Source: SpSt-333 sp964371615
GTDB taxonomy: Bacteria; Bacteroidota; Ignavibacteria; UBA10030; UBA8401
NCBI GenBank assembly: GCA_964371615.1
Contig: CAYJMS010000002.1
Location: 434,001-498,000 of the forward strand
Direction: 5' to 3'
DNA: 64,000 bases
Numbering within the stretch: the stretch's first letter is position 1; the number at the start of each line of letters is the position of its first letter. A program made the translations under genes and the position numbers. Below, piece by piece: positions 36,926 to 45,668 of the stretch. The notes under the pieces were generated by a model. The model worked only from the letters and a program-made list of their open reading frames with translations. It was not told the origin of the DNA and made no database searches.

Positions 36926-37876
36926 CTATAGTACCATTCCCGCCGCACCGAGCACGCCAGCATCGTTGCCGAGTTTTGCGCGGATGATGCGAATTCCTTC
37001 TCGCAGCGGTTTCTGAACATTCTTCACGGTTGATGCGAGTATTGCATCATAGACGAAATCACCGACCGCAGAGACTCCGCCGCCGATGATCGTCACACGG
37101 AAGTCGAGGGTATTCATAACGCCGGCGAGGGCAACACCGAGCAAAGTTCCTGCTTCGGTCAACACTTCTCTCGCCAGCGGATCTCCCGCTTCGGCCGCAC
37201 GGGAAATATGGATCGGTTCAATCTTCGTCGGATCGCCGCCGGCATACTCGACGATCTTTGAACCTGCCGTCGATGTAATTCTTTCAACCGTTCGCTTCGA
37301 TAAATACCGCTGACCGATATACGCCTCGATGCATCCCGTACCGCCGCAGTTACACGGCAGTCCCTTGTAGTCGATGGAAATATGTCCGACCTCTCCGGCG
37401 CCGCCGTACGGTCCCTGATAGATTTTCCCGTTCATGATAATTCCTCCACCTACTCCTGTGCCCCAGATGATGAAGAGAAAATTCGGATAATCGATACCTG
37501 CACCGAATTTCGCTTCCGCCACCGCCGCCACATTCGCATCGTTATCCACTTCTATCCTGACGTTGAATTTCTTTTCCAGTTCCGTCCCCAGCGGTACGAC
37601 ATCCCATCCTTTGAAATTCGGCGGGCTTTTCACGATGCCGCCCGGATTTTGGATGATACCTGCCGCCGCAACGCCGATACCGGCAATTTTTTTTCCGGGT
37701 GCTTTAAGCATAACGTCGTTGATGGAATGGACGATTTGTTCCAGCACGGCGGCGGGATTTTCCTGCGCTCGTGTCGGGAGTTTTGACTGAGCGACGATCG
37801 AACCGTGTGCATCGATCAATGCAGTTTTGACCGTCGTTCCTCCGAGGTCAACGCCGATTGCGTATTGTTGTGTCAT
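36926..37876 (-). CDS. ROK-family sugar kinase (glucokinase-like)
   Basis: A 316-residue cytosolic kinase. The phosphate-binding loop is GVDLGGTTVKTALID, the acidic base lies in EVDNDANVAAVAEAKFG, GTGVGGGI is the phosphate-2 region, and the ROK zinc motif is GHISIDYKGLPCNCGGTGCIEAYIG read as a His and three Cys. These fit an ATP-dependent glucokinase; a regulator role is excluded by the lack of a DNA-binding domain. The sugar (glucose, or N-acetylated hexose) cannot be fixed from sequence. It lies 48 bases after the SGNH hydrolase gene. Confidence 0.9.
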   Translation of the reverse strand: MTQQYAIGVDLGGTTVKTALIDAHGSIVAQSKLPTRAQENPAAVLEQIVHSINDVMLKAPGKKIAGIGVAAAGIIQNPGGIVKSPPNFKGWDVVPLGTELEKKFNVRIEVDNDANVAAVAEAKFGAGIDYPNFLFIIWGTGVGGGIIMNGKIYQGPYGGAGEVGHISIDYKGLPCNCGGTGCIEAYIGQRYLSKRTVERITSTAGSKIVEYAGGDPTKIEPIHISRAAEAGDPLAREVLTEAGTLLGVALAGVMNTLDFRVTIIGGGVSAVGDFVYDAILASTVKNVQKPLREGIRIIRAKLGNDAGVLGAAGMVL

Positions 37877-37924
37877 GGCAGTGTACTGGCTGATGATGAG
37901 TAATAGTATGGCCTGTCAATGATA

Positions 37925-38680
37925 TTATGCGGTACTCTGCGGTTGATGATTCAATAAGAACATGGAATTGTTCTCGATATACCGGAGAATTTTTTCGGCA
38001 ATCACACGGTGGCCTTCTTTATTCGGATGAATGCCGTCTCTGCAGATGAGCGACGTATAATCCTCCGTCTGCAGAAATGCCGATCGGATGTCTATGAGGC
38101 GAGTTTTCGTCTCCTCGGCAACCCGCAGAATCGCGGCATTGTAGCGTTCATGCCACGAATAGATGTGTGAAATGTTGCCGATGAATCCCAGAATATTCTC
38201 CTTGGCCTTTTCGCTGTTCTTGCTGATCCAGTTAAAATATTTTTCGGCATCCAGCGGCGGAAGGGAAACAAGCACCGGAACGATCTCCATGGAATTTAAC
38301 TTCTTGACCATATCGGTCAGAATCTCATAGAACGTCGAACAATCGGTATTCGGATGAAATGTTCCCGAGGGATTTTCGGCGATGGCATCCCAATGGAAAT
38401 CGCAGTCGTTCCCGCCGAATTCAATGAGGACGATATCGGGCTTCCGTTGCAGTACTTCATCCTGCAGGCGCTGAACTCCTTCGACAATTGTGCTGCCGAA
38501 TTTTGCGGCATTAAAGACAACCGCATGAAGTTGCTCGCGCACCAGGTTCGTAAAACTTTCCAGCAGCAGACCGTGCCGCTGCTTCTCCTCATCGTAGATC
38601 ACGCCGCGGGAAATGGAATCCCCCAGCACCACAATGGTGCAGTGGTCTTTCAGTTTTTCAATCAACGCCGTCGTATCCAT
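37925..38680 (-). CDS. SGNH/GDSL-family hydrolase
   Basis: A 251-residue protein without a signal peptide, so probably cytosolic. Block I is VVLGDSISRGVIYDE (nucleophile Ser in GDS), block III is IEFGGNDCDFHW (Gly and Asn of the oxyanion hole), and block V is DGIHPNKEGHRVIAEKI (catalytic Asp and His). All SGNH residues are present. It is likely an esterase or acyl hydrolase with unknown substrate. It begins 3 bases after the rarA stop and probably shares its transcript. Confidence 0.87.
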   Translation of the reverse strand: MDTTALIEKLKDHCTIVVLGDSISRGVIYDEEKQRHGLLLESFTNLVREQLHAVVFNAAKFGSTIVEGVQRLQDEVLQRKPDIVLIEFGGNDCDFHWDAIAENPSGTFHPNTDCSTFYEILTDMVKKLNSMEIVPVLVSLPPLDAEKYFNWISKNSEKAKENILGFIGNISHIYSWHERYNAAILRVAEETKTRLIDIRSAFLQTEDYTSLICRDGIHPNKEGHRVIAEKILRYIENNSMFLLNHQPQSTA

Positions 38681-38683
38681 CGT

Positions 38684-40006
38684 TTACGCCTTCTTTCTTT
38701 TCCACAATGATTGCAGCCGTTCTTTGATCTGCTTCTCCCGGCCGTTTTCCGTTGGAACATAATAGTGTTTATGTTTCAATTGATCCGGTAAGTTCTGTTG
38801 TTCGATAAAATTATTGTCGTAGTCATGGGCATATTTGTATTCTTTCCCGTAATTCAATTCCTTCATCAGCGCCGTCGGAGCGTTGCGCAGATGCAGCGGC
38901 ACGGGCAAATTCGGCAGGCGCCGCACATCGTCCATTGCTTCGGAAATTGCCGTATAGGATGCATTGCTTTTCGGCGCACCGGCAAGATAGGTGGCGACGT
39001 TCGAAAGAATAATCCTCGCCTCAGGCATACCGACATAATCGACGGCGGTAAATCCGTCCACCGCCAGCATCAGCGCGGCGGGATCGGCATTGCCGATATC
39101 TTCCGACGCCAGTATGATCATCCGTCGTGCGATAAATTTCGGATCCTCTCCCCCTTCCAGCATCCGCGCAAGCCAGTACACCGCAGCATCCGGATCGCTT
39201 CCGCGCATGCTCTTGATGAACGCCGAAATGATGTCGTAGTGTTGTGCACCCTTTTTGTCATAGAGGGAATATCTCCGCTGAAACGCCTCTTCCAGAATCG
39301 CTTTTGTAATATGTCGTACGCCGCCGGCATCCGGCTCGGAGATCTGAAATGCAATTTCAAGGCCGTTCAATAATTTCCGTGCATCGCCGCCGGAAAGAAG
39401 AAAGAAATATTCTTTATCTTCGATGTCTATGGAGCCGTCGCGAATCACTTCGTCGCGGGCAAGCGCTTGTGACAGAATTTTCTCCAGATCGTTCTTTGTC
39501 AGCGGTTCCAGAGTCAACACTCGCATGCGGGAAAGTAGCGGCGAGATCACTTCGAATGAGGGATTTTCCGTTGTGGCACCGATGAGCGTAATAATTCCCT
39601 CTTCAACGCTATGCAATAATGCATCCTGCTGCGCTTTATTGAACCGGTGAATCTCGTCGATAAACAGGATCGTCTTGCGGAAAGAGCGCTGGAATTCCGC
39701 CGCCCGGGCAATAACGTCGCGGACATCTTTCACTCCGGAAGAGACCGCATTCAGAGAGAAGAATTCCGATTGTGTTTGGTGCGCAATGATGCGTGCAATG
39801 GTGGTTTTGCCCACGCCCGGCGGTCCCCATAAGATGAATGATCGCACCTCATCCGTTTCCACCATTTTACGCAGCGGTTTTCCTTCACCAAGAAGATGCG
39901 CCTGACCGACAAACTGATCGATGGTGTGCGGCCGAACCCGTTCTGCCAGAGGTATATTTTCGTTATTTGATTTCACTCTCTCCAATGTTCTGCTTTGTGC
40001 TGTCAT
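38684..40006 (-). CDS. rarA: Replication-associated recombination protein A (RarA/MgsA)
   Basis: A 440-residue AAA+ ATPase related to clamp loaders. Walker A is GPPGVGKTT, Walker B is ILFIDEIHRFNKAQQDALL, sensor 1 lies in LIGATTENPSFEV, and the C-terminal oligomerisation region has SMRGSDPDAAVYWLARMLEGGEDP and LVPLH-like PVPLHLRNAPT. RarA acts at stalled replication forks. ATG 40006 is preferred; a GTG at 40015 would add three residues. The tail ends in a basic stretch (SLWKRKKA). It is followed closely by the SGNH gene. Confidence 0.95.
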   Translation of the reverse strand: MTAQSRTLERVKSNNENIPLAERVRPHTIDQFVGQAHLLGEGKPLRKMVETDEVRSFILWGPPGVGKTTIARIIAHQTQSEFFSLNAVSSGVKDVRDVIARAAEFQRSFRKTILFIDEIHRFNKAQQDALLHSVEEGIITLIGATTENPSFEVISPLLSRMRVLTLEPLTKNDLEKILSQALARDEVIRDGSIDIEDKEYFFLLSGGDARKLLNGLEIAFQISEPDAGGVRHITKAILEEAFQRRYSLYDKKGAQHYDIISAFIKSMRGSDPDAAVYWLARMLEGGEDPKFIARRMIILASEDIGNADPAALMLAVDGFTAVDYVGMPEARIILSNVATYLAGAPKSNASYTAISEAMDDVRRLPNLPVPLHLRNAPTALMKELNYGKEYKYAHDYDNNFIEQQNLPDQLKHKHYYVPTENGREKQIKERLQSLWKRKKA

Positions 40007-40045
40007 CTTCGACACGACGAAAACGAACGCATCGTTTGACCGGCG

Positions 40046-40384
40046 TCATTTTTTCGGTGCTACTTTATAGACCTTTTCTTTTTCTCTCACCATACCGTAT
40101 TTTTCACGAGCTACTTTTTCAATCGCTTTCGGATCACCGTCGAGCGCTTTCGACTGTTCCTTCAGCATTTTTTGTTCTTCTTCCGCTGTATTGATCTTTT
40201 CCTGAATCTCCTGTTTCTGCAATTCCAGTTTTACCCGCTGATAAATCCCGTTACTGTTAAAGAAGACGTAGAACAACAATACGACGCCGCCGGCAATGAT
40301 CGCCGCCCGAGCCTTGTTTTCCCGGATCGATTCCAGGAGATTTTCCGGCTTAATTTGTTTCTTTATTTTTCGATAAAACTTCAT
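40046..40384 (-). CDS. Septum-formation initiator family protein (FtsB/DivIC-like)
   Basis: A 112-residue bitopic membrane protein. The start at 40384 gives a basic N-terminus (MKFYRKIKKQIKP), one transmembrane helix (AAIIAGGVVLLFYVFFNSNG), a periplasmic coiled coil (VKLELQKQEIQEKINTAEEE), and the conserved ending EKVAREKYGMVREKEKVYKV. This matches FtsB/DivIC proteins that link FtsL and FtsQ at the division site. A longer in-frame reading upstream overlaps the divergent methyltransferase gene and is rejected. Confidence 0.87.
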   Translation of the reverse strand: MKFYRKIKKQIKPENLLESIRENKARAAIIAGGVVLLFYVFFNSNGIYQRVKLELQKQEIQEKINTAEEEQKMLKEQSKALDGDPKAIEKVAREKYGMVREKEKVYKVAPKK

Positions 40385-40433
40385 ACAATTATTGAAATGT
40401 AGCAACAAATAACGTAAGTTGAAATGACGATTA

Positions 40434-41717
40434 TTGCCATTCCACATCAATCTGACTACACCAACGGTGAAAACACTCGCAGAATCATTACGGGAAAAGT
40501 ATTCTCCCCTTCCGGCCCGTGCACTGTCTGCCGGAGAATGCCAGACTCCCAACCGCAGAAAATGCTCGCTCTGTTTCTCCAGTACGCTCTCCTATGAAAT
40601 CGAATTACGGCATAAACAAGCGGTGATCGAACAGTTTTGGGCAACGCTCGACACCGGCGTGACACCGGATCCGCTGTTGATATCGCCGATGGGAAGACAC
40701 TACCGAACGGTCAGTAAGCGAAAAGCATTCATCGTCAACAAACGGTTCTTCTTCGGTTTGATCGGGGTCGATGACGACTCGCTCAAGAGTTATCCGATGG
40801 ATATCGGTGAATGTGTGATTGAACCGAAGTCGCATGCGCAGGTGTACGCCGTTATCGGAGAAGCGTTGCAGCGGAAACAGCAATCGAATCTTGTGAAGGA
40901 ATTCAATTATGTGATTGTCAAAGGCGACGACCGGGAGAGCATCGTCATTTTTAACATGAATCATTTCTCCTCGTCGAACAGGAAAGAGGTGACCATGCTC
41001 TCTAAATTGATCACTTCACGTGTGCCGTCGGTTCAGGGAATATTTGTCTTTGTCGATGAGGAACGATCCGGTTATTACCTCTCGGGCAATCCCCGAAAAG
41101 GCGTTCAGTCCAATCCCCGTCCGTTGACAAAGCTCTTCGGCAGGGATAAACTTTTCCATATCGTCGGCGATCTGAAGTTTCTATACTCTCCCCTCTCGTT
41201 TTCACAGACGAATCACTCCGTGTTAAATTCGTTTGTTGCCACCGTGCACGACTATCTCTCGATGGCAAGGAGCGATGTGCTGTACGACCTGTATTGCGGA
41301 TACGGCCTGTTCTCGTTAAGCGCCGCACAGTATGTGCAGGAGGTGATCGCCGTCGAACTCTCCCGCAGTTCCGTCAATGACGGCATCGATAATGCACGGA
41401 GAAACAACGTCACCAATTCTAAATTCATCTGCACCGATATCTCGATCGATGCAATGAACAGGATCGTCAAACGCCGCCCCGACAAGATCATTCTCGATCC
41501 GCCGAGAAACGGAACCTCGGACGGTGTCATAGAATTTCTCGCCGACAAGAATCCGAGCAAAGTCGTCCATATCTTCTGCAACATGGAGATCATCGGACAA
41601 GAATTGTTGCGCTGGAAACAGTCCGGTTACATTCCCGTAAAAGCCCGTCCGGTGGATATGTTTCCCGGCACCGGCGAGATTGAAATGGTCGTTCTGCTTG
41701 AAAAAGAGGCGGTATAA
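40434..41717 (+). CDS. TrmA/RlmD-family RNA (uracil-C5)-methyltransferase
   Basis: A 427-residue SAM-dependent methyltransferase of the RNA m5U family. Cys36, Cys44 and Cys47 (CQTPNRRKCSLC) are placed like the iron-sulphur cysteines of RlmD/TrmA-like enzymes. SAM motif I is LYDLYCGYGLFSL, the catalytic loop is DPPRNG, and the nucleophile is Cys382 in HIFCNME. The closing PVDMFPGTGEIEMVVLL is the family end. No ATG fits: the frame is closed at 40420, so TTG 40434 is used and GTG 40467 is an alternative; both lack a clear ribosome-binding site. The target RNA is unknown. It is divergent from the FtsB/DivIC gene. Confidence 0.85.
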   Translation: MPFHINLTTPTVKTLAESLREKYSPLPARALSAGECQTPNRRKCSLCFSSTLSYEIELRHKQAVIEQFWATLDTGVTPDPLLISPMGRHYRTVSKRKAFIVNKRFFFGLIGVDDDSLKSYPMDIGECVIEPKSHAQVYAVIGEALQRKQQSNLVKEFNYVIVKGDDRESIVIFNMNHFSSSNRKEVTMLSKLITSRVPSVQGIFVFVDEERSGYYLSGNPRKGVQSNPRPLTKLFGRDKLFHIVGDLKFLYSPLSFSQTNHSVLNSFVATVHDYLSMARSDVLYDLYCGYGLFSLSAAQYVQEVIAVELSRSSVNDGIDNARRNNVTNSKFICTDISIDAMNRIVKRRPDKIILDPPRNGTSDGVIEFLADKNPSKVVHIFCNMEIIGQELLRWKQSGYIPVKARPVDMFPGTGEIEMVVLLEKEAV

Positions 41718-41751
41718 GGAGTATTCAGTCCGTAAGCGGATCTGCAACGGC

Positions 41752-41788
41752 TTGACATCATCGGTGAAAGTACCGTACATTGGTACGG
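41752..41788 (+). promoter_or_regulatory. Candidate promoter with palindrome over the -10 box
   Basis: TTGACA (41752-41757), 18 bases, and TACATT (41776-41781) resemble a primary-sigma promoter. A perfect 16-base palindrome, CCGTAC-ATTG-GTACGG (41773-41788), covers the -10 box and the expected start site, as a repressor operator would. AAAGGAGGT at 41800 and the ATG at 41814 follow. Confidence 0.5.
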
Positions 41789-41813
41789 CATTCCAACCGA
41801 AAGGAGGTATCCC

Positions 41814-42425
41814 ATGAAACCTCTGATAGTTGTATTCTGCATGGCATGCCTTATGTCATGCTCTCCGTCCACTCAAGTTGCCGATCTCACGTTACCGTCG
41901 TTGTTGATACAATATCCGTTGCCTGCGTTTCCCGAACCGCGCCATGAATCCGAGATGCGTATTGATCTGAATATTCTTGTCGGAGAAGACGGCACGGTGC
42001 GATATGTCGAGTTGCTTCGCGGAAGCGGAAATCTCTTCTGGGATTCTGCAGCCGCAGCCACGATCAAGATGTGGCGGTATTCGCCGGCGCGATATAAGGA
42101 CACGCCGATGAAACTCTGGCTGCATCAAACGGCGGTCATTCAATTTTCGCAGCCGAATTTTCTTACGATCGCGGAATTACTCTGTCCCACCAAGGTCGAA
42201 GCCGACTCCATCTATAAAAAGTTGACCGAAGGGTGTGATTTTTGCGAAATGGTATTATTATACTCCATTGCACCGTCGCGGGAACAGAAAGGAATGGTCG
42301 GGAAAGTGAATATTCAGAACTATCCCGAACATATCCGCCAAGTCCTGTCGTCATTGGATTCCAACCAATGGACCGAACCGGTGCCATACGGAGATTGGTA
42401 CGCCATATTCAAAAGAGTCGAATGA
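41814..42425 (+). CDS. Lipoprotein fusing a TonB C-terminal domain to a parvulin (PpiC)-like domain
   Basis: A 203-residue predicted lipoprotein (lipobox LMSC, Cys16). Residues about 30-112 follow the TonB C-terminal fold: YPLPAFPEP, DLNILVGEDGTVRYVELLRGSG, then AAAATIKMWRYSPA. There is no membrane-spanning transducer helix or proline linker, so it is not a TonB motor component. Residues about 117-203 follow the PpiC pattern: IAELLCPTKVEADSIYKKL, EGCDFCEMVLLYS, KGMVGKV, then WTEPVPYGDWYAIFKRV. Some parvulin active-site residues cannot be confirmed, so catalysis is uncertain. A near-perfect ribosome-binding site (AAAGGAGGT) lies upstream, under a palindrome-bearing promoter. A periplasmic or outer-membrane-facing chaperone or assembly role is inferred. 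Confidence 0.72.
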   Translation: MKPLIVVFCMACLMSCSPSTQVADLTLPSLLIQYPLPAFPEPRHESEMRIDLNILVGEDGTVRYVELLRGSGNLFWDSAAAATIKMWRYSPARYKDTPMKLWLHQTAVIQFSQPNFLTIAELLCPTKVEADSIYKKLTEGCDFCEMVLLYSIAPSREQKGMVGKVNIQNYPEHIRQVLSSLDSNQWTEPVPYGDWYAIFKRVE

Positions 42426-42550
42426 TTCCACCATTGGTCTTGACAGGACAACTTTTTTGGCTCCAACCGGCACACTGAAGTGTATTGCACCGATATCGTA
42501 CTGATACGGCGGCGCACTCCGATCCTTATACTCTCACGAAAGGATTTCCA

Positions 42551-43093
42551 ATGGGCACAATTCGGTTCTTCCTGATCGCACTTCTCATGGTTCTGTTCGC
42601 CGGCTGTCCGGCTCGGTCGATCCATCCGTTGTTTACCGATAACGATGTGACCTTCGATCCCGCGCTGATCGGAACCTGGATTTCCGATGATGATTCCTAT
42701 ACATTCAGCCCTTCGTCGGATAAGTCGTACCGTACGGTTATTCATTCGCTGACGACGGAAGATTCTTCGGTATATACCGTTCAGGCCGGAACGATCGGCC
42801 GACACCGGTATCTCGATTCCTATCCGTACGTCAATTCCGACGAGCATCACTACCTCTCTGTCCATGTATTTACGCTGATGAGGATTACCGGCGATACAAT
42901 GATGTTGGCATCGTTTGAAAATGATTGGCTGGAAAAACAAATCGAAGCAAAAAAAATTTCCATTCCGCATATCAAACGCGGACAGGAGATCATCATTACG
43001 GCAACGACGAAGGAATTACAAAAGATGTTCCGTACTATCAACGGTGATTCACTCGCATTTCCGAATCCCGCGATTTATACGCGGACACAATAG
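42551..43093 (+). CDS. Hypothetical lipoprotein (HPLF family-like)
   Basis: A 180-residue predicted lipoprotein (lipobox FAGC). The start at 42551 has AAAGGA upstream; an earlier in-frame ATG lies before the signal. After the lipid Cys come ARSIHPLFTDNDVTFDPALIGTW and a strand-rich remainder (YTFSPSSDKSYRTV, LSVHVFTLMRITGDTMML, GDSLAFPNP). Similar small lipoproteins starting with a HPLF...FDPALxGTW stretch occur widely in environmental bacteria, with no known function. It is 125 bases after the TonB/PpiC gene and ends at a terminator shared with the convergent T9SS gene. Confidence 0.7.
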   Translation: MGTIRFFLIALLMVLFAGCPARSIHPLFTDNDVTFDPALIGTWISDDDSYTFSPSSDKSYRTVIHSLTTEDSSVYTVQAGTIGRHRYLDSYPYVNSDEHHYLSVHVFTLMRITGDTMMLASFENDWLEKQIEAKKISIPHIKRGQEIIITATTKELQKMFRTINGDSLAFPNPAIYTRTQ

Positions 43094-43116
43094 TATCTGC
43101 ATCCTATCATTTCTGA

Positions 43117-43168
43117 AACGGGGAGCGGCGGCGAACTCCGGCATTCATTTTCGCTCCCCCGTTATTTT
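43117..43168 (+). terminator. Intrinsic terminator after the HPLF lipoprotein gene
   Basis: AACGGGGAGCG (43117-43127) pairs with CGCTCCCCCGTT (43152-43163) with one bulge, followed by ATTTT. It overlaps the last codons of the convergent gene ending at 43162. Confidence 0.55.
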
Positions 43169-45588
43169 ACCACCACCAGTTTTTTAACCTTGCTGAAGGA
43201 TGCCGTCGTCATTGAATAAAGATACACTCCGCTGGTAAGAGCAAGTTCACCTCCGTCAACCTCCACACTATAGATACCGCTGTTCTGACGTGCATCGACG
43301 AGGGTGGTAATTTCCCTCCCGACAATATCAAATAGCCGAATTTTAACATCCGTAAGCATGGGTAGATGATATCGGATTGTTGTCAGCGGATTGAATGGAT
43401 TCGGAAAGTTCTGTTCCAGTTCAAATTGGTCCGGAATCCCATCTTCCTTACGCACATTCACCACACCGGCCAATTTGAATGTAAATGGTTTTTCAAAATG
43501 CTTTTGACCGTCGTTGGTGCTCACATCGATCACCAACCGGGGCGTATATGTTAACACCGCCGAGGGGGAGGCAATCCGTGTGGGATAGATTTTATATGTT
43601 ACGGCAACCGAATCATTGCCGCCAATAATCGCCGTTGCGGGATACACTTCGATGACGGAATCCGGTTTTAATAAATTGATTATTGACGATCCGTATTTAA
43701 TGGATGTCGAAACAGTATCGACGCCCTTCCCGCGGTTATGGACATAGACGGTCGTTTCAATGACTGCTGTGTGTACATCGACACTTCCGAAATCATGTCC
43801 CTGTGTGTCGAATTCGATAATCGGCGCCGGCTTTTTCGGCTTTATGTATCCCGCTCTCGTGATTGTGTCCATCGCCGTTCCCGTCCCTACAATAAGCGAG
43901 ACGGTGACGGTGTCGAGAGATGCATATTGCCACGACGGTTCCTTGACGGTTGCATCGATGCTGCCGTCTCCGTTTAAATCCCATTGCCACGATGTTACGG
44001 GCGCGGCCGGATCGGTCTGTGAGATATCTGTGAAGTGCGCCGTAAAAGGAATCTGTTCCGACACTGTATCGGCGGTAAAATTCGGACGAAGGAATCCCGC
44101 CGGTAATTCTTCCGTAAGGCTGACAATCTGGTTTACCGCAACACCGGTCATCACTGTGGATTGCCCGGAAGGCCATTCCACGAGCAATGAATCGATCTGC
44201 AAGGCATCCCCAAGCCCGACATGCGCCCGGAGCATATTCTGACCGTTGAAACTGTTCTGCGCAGAAATCTCCCGCATTTGCCAGTAAGTATTTCCACCGA
44301 CTGTAGCCTTCACCCGCACTTTTGCACCGATCGCAGACCGATTCGATACACTGCCGACGGCACTCACTTCAATCCAGGCGTTGGCGGAGTTGAGTGCATT
44401 ACGGTACATTTCGGTTGGATGGTTTGTGTTCACGACCGCCAAATCAAGGTCTCCGTCATTGTCATAATCTCCGAATGAAGCGCCGACATGCGCGGATGCG
44501 GATTGAGCGATCGTTGTCGTATCGACTTGCGTGAATGTGCCGTTCCCGTTATTCAGGAAGAAGAGGCTTGTATTTGCACCATCACGGGTAATGAAACAAT
44601 CCAGATCTCCGTCGTTGTCGATATCGCCCCAGATATTCGCCAACGAATTTTTATGGGAAACGATCGGGCCAACCTGAGCGGCAGACATTTTCAAAAACGA
44701 TCCGTTATCATTCCGATAGAGATTATTATTCGCCGCTCCGTAATTGGTGAGAAACGCATCAAGGTCGCCGTCGTTGTCGTAATCGATCCAGTTCCATACC
44801 TGACCGTCGACAAGATCGGTAGCAATAATCCCATCAGTAATCCGTGAGAGTGTCGGTTGTCCGGTTTCCTGCAACATATTTTTAAAGAGATAATCTTTTG
44901 CGGGATTTCCGTTCGCCGGTCCGCTTCCGATAAAGAGATCGAGATCACCATCCTGATCAAAATCAGACCACGTCGCAACGGTATACGGAGCAAGATCTTT
45001 CACTACGTCACCGGACACGATTCGTTCGAAACGTCCGTCGCCGATATTTCGATACAGGTGGTTGGTGGTCGGCACTCCGACGAATCCCTGCGGATGCGTG
45101 ATGATGAAATCGACAAAACCGTCGTTATCATAATCGCCCCACGCACCGGCCCATCCCCGGTTGCTGATGGGATCGCCGATTTGGTCCAGTGCACCGGCTG
45201 AAAAAGTAAATCCAGACAGATTCCCGTTATTGGTATAGACAACGGAGCGAGCCGATGAAAAAAGTACATCCTGGTCCCCGTCGTTATCGTAATCCGCCCA
45301 CGAATTTCCGTTGGCGGCGGAGAATGTCAATGCCGTTCCGATACTGCCAGGTTCTACGGCAGAAAATGTTTCGCCCCCATCATTCCTGAATAAAAACCGG
45401 GAATTGACAAACAGGTCGAGATCACCGTCATTGTCAAAATCTACCCACGACACACCGGCGTAATTGCCGTAACTTTTCGTTGTTATGACAGGATTTCCTG
45501 AATCGGTGATCCGTACATACTGTTGGGCAAAAACACTCGAAATAAAAATACAATAGGTGAAGAAACAACGGTAGAGGCGGTATTGCAT
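43162..45588 (-). CDS. FG-GAP/VCBS-repeat, UnbV- and PKD-domain protein with T9SS sorting domain
   Basis: An 808-residue secreted protein; ATG 45588 has AGGGAGA ahead and opens a signal peptide ending VFAQ. Residues about 40-390 hold seven or so beta-propeller blades with calcium-binding loops of the DFDNDGDLDLF type (for example WADYDNDGDQDVLF, WGDIDNDGDLDCFI). A UnbV/ASPIC segment follows (GQNMLRAHVGLGDALQIDSLLVEWPSG split over strands), then a PKD domain (WQWDLNGDGSIDATVKEPSWQY). An ASH-like beta module (HDFGSVDVHTAVIETTVYVHN) precedes the T9SS sorting domain (NFPNPFNP ... SGVYLYSM ... KKLVVVK). Adhesion or scaffold roles are usual for such proteins. The same ASH-like module and junction occur in the 47743 protein. 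Confidence 0.9.
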   Translation of the reverse strand: MQYRLYRCFFTYCIFISSVFAQQYVRITDSGNPVITTKSYGNYAGVSWVDFDNDGDLDLFVNSRFLFRNDGGETFSAVEPGSIGTALTFSAANGNSWADYDNDGDQDVLFSSARSVVYTNNGNLSGFTFSAGALDQIGDPISNRGWAGAWGDYDNDGFVDFIITHPQGFVGVPTTNHLYRNIGDGRFERIVSGDVVKDLAPYTVATWSDFDQDGDLDLFIGSGPANGNPAKDYLFKNMLQETGQPTLSRITDGIIATDLVDGQVWNWIDYDNDGDLDAFLTNYGAANNNLYRNDNGSFLKMSAAQVGPIVSHKNSLANIWGDIDNDGDLDCFITRDGANTSLFFLNNGNGTFTQVDTTTIAQSASAHVGASFGDYDNDGDLDLAVVNTNHPTEMYRNALNSANAWIEVSAVGSVSNRSAIGAKVRVKATVGGNTYWQMREISAQNSFNGQNMLRAHVGLGDALQIDSLLVEWPSGQSTVMTGVAVNQIVSLTEELPAGFLRPNFTADTVSEQIPFTAHFTDISQTDPAAPVTSWQWDLNGDGSIDATVKEPSWQYASLDTVTVSLIVGTGTAMDTITRAGYIKPKKPAPIIEFDTQGHDFGSVDVHTAVIETTVYVHNRGKGVDTVSTSIKYGSSIINLLKPDSVIEVYPATAIIGGNDSVAVTYKIYPTRIASPSAVLTYTPRLVIDVSTNDGQKHFEKPFTFKLAGVVNVRKEDGIPDQFELEQNFPNPFNPLTTIRYHLPMLTDVKIRLFDIVGREITTLVDARQNSGIYSVEVDGGELALTSGVYLYSMTTASFSKVKKLVVVK

Positions 45589-45668
45589 AGACAAATCTCC
45601 CTTTGATTATAGTTTACCACACTAAGGTACGGGTCGATTTTATCAACGATTTGGTGAAAATTGACTTT

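Noticed and set aside
40423..40596. An ATG-started short frame before the methyltransferase
   Set aside because: It ends after about 57 codons and shows no homology to the methyltransferase N-terminus, whose cysteine-rich segment is in the frame starting at TTG 40434.
42440..42445. TTGACA before the HPLF lipoprotein gene as a promoter
   Set aside because: No acceptable -10 box stands 16-19 bases downstream.
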